Assembly: GCF_902686445.1 (NCBI RefSeq)
Contig: NC_062229.1
Span: forward strand, 310,001 to 374,000
DNA from: Sciurus carolinensis
Lineage: Eukaryota; Chordata; Mammalia; Rodentia; Sciuridae
Length of the DNA stretch: 64,000 nt
Direction of reading: 5' to 3'
Under the pieces are notes generated by a model. That model had not been told where the DNA came from. It did no database searches and saw only the letters and a program-made list of their open reading frames with translations. Shown here one piece after another: positions 59,001 to 64,000 of this stretch (its first letter is position 1; each line of letters begins with the position of its first letter). Position numbers and translations under genes: made by a program.

Positions 59001-59341
59001 CTTGGTCCCTCTGGACACCTGAGTGGTCAGGGTTGCTGGTTCACCAGGTAACTGTCAGACCTTCTGGCTATGAGACTTCCCTGCTGGTCAGACTTGGTCT
59101 GCAGAAATGAAGCTCAGCCTCTGTCCAGCCTGGTGGACACTGACCCTGCTGTGGTGGTTTACCATCCTTCCAACCAACTGGGGCTTGCCTGGGTTGTGTA
59201 GGCATAGCTTTTAGTAAAAGGATGACCACAGTGCTGACGTGGCCCACCCCCAGCACACAACAGGTGTGGGTGCACTGACATCAGGTGGTCTCATTTCTAT
59301 GAAACACCAACTCTTATTTTTGAGTTAAGAAAGTTTTTCTG

Positions 59342-59537
59342 GAGATGGGCATGGTGGTGCACATCTCTAATCCCTGTAGCTCAGGAGGCTGAGGCAGGAG
59401 GATCACAAGTTTGAGGCCAGTCTCAGCAATTTAGTGAGGCCCTAAGCAGTTTAGCAAGACCCTGTCTCAAAGAATTAAAAGGGCTAGGAATGTTGCTCAG
59501 TGGTTAAGTGCCCCTGGGTTCAGTCCTGGCACCAAAG
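59342..59537 (+). mobile_element. B1-ID SINE
   Basis: GGGCATGGTGGTGCACATC, then GGGCTAGGAATGTTGCTCAG. It is the third plus-strand SINE in the intron and lies about 320 bp before exon 2. Confidence 0.88.
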
Positions 59538-59815
59538 TGGAGGGCAGTCCTCCCACAGTGGTACCTTAGCAAACCTGGCCATATATAGTGGTGGCGGCAA
59601 GACCCTCCCAGGTCACTCAGTGCTGCTGGCCACTGGGCTGCTCAGGGGCGGACGTGTGGTGCCTGTGTGGAAGGTACTTCAGCTCAGGCCCTGGCCCAGA
59701 GACTGCCTCGCGAGGCTGACCCAACCTCTGTAGCTGGCAGGTCTGCAGGGGAGATGACAGGCCTGGTGTCAGCTGCCGTGCTGTGCCTGGAGCCTGTGCT
59801 GATGGACTGCACTGA

Positions 59816-62845
<3,030 letters not shown>

Positions 62846-62903
62846 GGATGCTGGAGTACGAGCCCACCAAGAGGTTCTCCATACGGCAGATCCGGCAGCA
62901 CAG
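62846..62903 (+). CDS. STK11: STK11 exon 7, residues 288-307
   Basis: The 58-nt exon encodes (G)MLEYEPTKRFSIRQIRQH and two bases of Ser307, at the end of the kinase C-lobe. Thr replaces human Ala in YEPAKRFS (about residue 295) as recalled. The donor is AG|GTGAGC. It brings the coding total to 920 nt, the same as the human cDNA position at this junction. Confidence 0.97.
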
Positions 62904-64000
62904 GTGAGCCTGCGCTGCCCTTCCTGCCCTAGTCTCTTCCAAGTGGGTTGCTGGGGTGACAGGATCCAGTTGGTGGGGAGGTCAGCCAGCTGGGTGTTTG
63001 GGTTGAGGGGACAGGGGTCTGATGAAGATGCTGAGGTGGGCACCTGCTGAGTGCTCGGGGAGGTGTGGGCGGCACCCGTGCTGGCCCATGCAAGCCCGTC
63101 CACACAGGAGCCTTGTGGGATATGAGGTGTGCCTCCCGCTTCCTCCCCCATCCCCCTGGTTCCTCCCAAGAGCAGCAGCAGTTAGCCTGGGGCCAGCAAC
63201 CCAGGGTCTCCAAGTGGGGAAGAGAGGGCAGCGAACGGGTGGGTCAGAAGGTATGACCAGCACTGCCTCTCCTGCCAGAGTCCTCCAGCCTCCATTGGGC
63301 CTGTGTTCAGGGGTGAGGCTGTCTGCCATCCAGGAGCTGATGCCAGCTTGGTGTGGGGTCTGGGAAGCTATTGGCAGCCAGGTCAGGGTTAGGGTTTAAG
63401 GAATATCTCCCCAGAGGAGTTCTGGGAATGGATACCTAGGGGCCTGGGTAGGCCTGGCTGGGCCCTGTTGCCCAGCAGCCAGCTCTTGTGGAGCTTCTCT
63501 TCAGTGGACAGTGGGAGGCTCAGAAGGGTGTGGCAACAGTGGGCAGTGGGGGCTGGGATGCATCAGGGTGGCCACAGAAGCCTCTCTGGAGCCTTCACTG
63601 ATAACCCAGCTGTCCAAAGCCCTGGGTTCCAAGAGGACAGGGCCTTGGAGTTGAGATGCCACATCAGGGTCTGTGCTGGAGGTGGCAGGAGCTGTACACA
63701 GGTTCTTGACCCTGCTGACAGCCTCTAGGGCATTGGCTACTAGCCAGAGAATGGACACACCAATCTGGAGAATCTTCTGTTTGGGGTCAAGAGCTGTAGT
63801 CCTGAAGGGCTGCTCCCCAGGGAAGGGTTCCCAGCCCACCTGTCACCATGGTAGCAGCCAGCCTTCTCCCTAGTGCGTGGAGGGATTGGAGGAGGCTGGA
63901 GAGCAGTGAGGCAGGGTGGGCACAGTGTGGGCTGGGTGAGCTAGTTCCTGGACCTCCACTTCCAGCCCTGGCCTGCTGTTTGCTGTGGTAGCAGTTGGAT
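62904..64000 (+). other. STK11: STK11 intron 7, cut by window end
   Basis: The intron starts with GTGAGC and runs off the window. Exon 8, expected to encode the WFRKKHPP motif and the regulatory C-terminal tail, was searched for on the plus strand and is absent. The region is unique sequence with no repeat recognised. Confidence 0.9.

Overview
This is a mammalian nuclear genome window, most likely from a squirrel-family rodent (Sciuridae). The genus is an inference. It rests on dense ID-type SINEs (tRNA-Ala-like promoter unit), composite SINEs joining a 7SL-derived B1 monomer to an ID unit, and rodent-type L1s, around two genes identified from their exons.

Layout. (1) 1-20,350: the 5' part of SBNO2 on the minus strand. 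Three consecutive coding exons (5602-5520, 1851-1772, 633-522) join in frame and match the start of strawberry notch homolog 2. A long first intron leads to a CpG-island promoter at about 19.86-20.64 kb, with a noncoding exon 1 ending at 20,245. (2) 20.6-45.4 kb: intergenic DNA between the two head-to-head genes. It holds an old L1 broken by nested SINEs and an LTR (21.4-24.8 kb), a 103-bp polyadenylated retrocopy and a solo LTR (26.8-27.6 kb), a complete but inactivated 6.6-kb L1 with a 12-bp target-site duplication (28.77-35.33 kb), an 859-bp cytosine-free minisatellite (36.3-37.16 kb) and many SINEs. (3) 45.38-64.0 kb: the 5' two thirds of STK11 (LKB1) on the plus strand. It has a CpG-island promoter, a leader with upstream ORFs, and coding exons 1-7. 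The exon lengths (290, 84, 90, 133, 137, 128, 58 nt) total 920 nt, about residues 1-307. Exons 8-9 lie past the right edge.

The pairing SBNO2(-)/STK11(+) matches the order on human chromosome 19p13.3. STK11 encodes the tumour-suppressor kinase LKB1, which activates AMPK and related kinases in complex with STRAD and MO25. SBNO2 encodes a helicase-like transcriptional coregulator. They are neighbours with no direct functional link visible here. I see no undescribed gene system. The most notable signals are the AT-AC (U12-type) intron 2 of STK11, the uORF-bearing STK11 leader, the cytosine-free minisatellite, the retroelement nests, and a strong antisense bias of SINEs inside STK11 intron 1. Comparisons to human proteins are from memory, not from a search.
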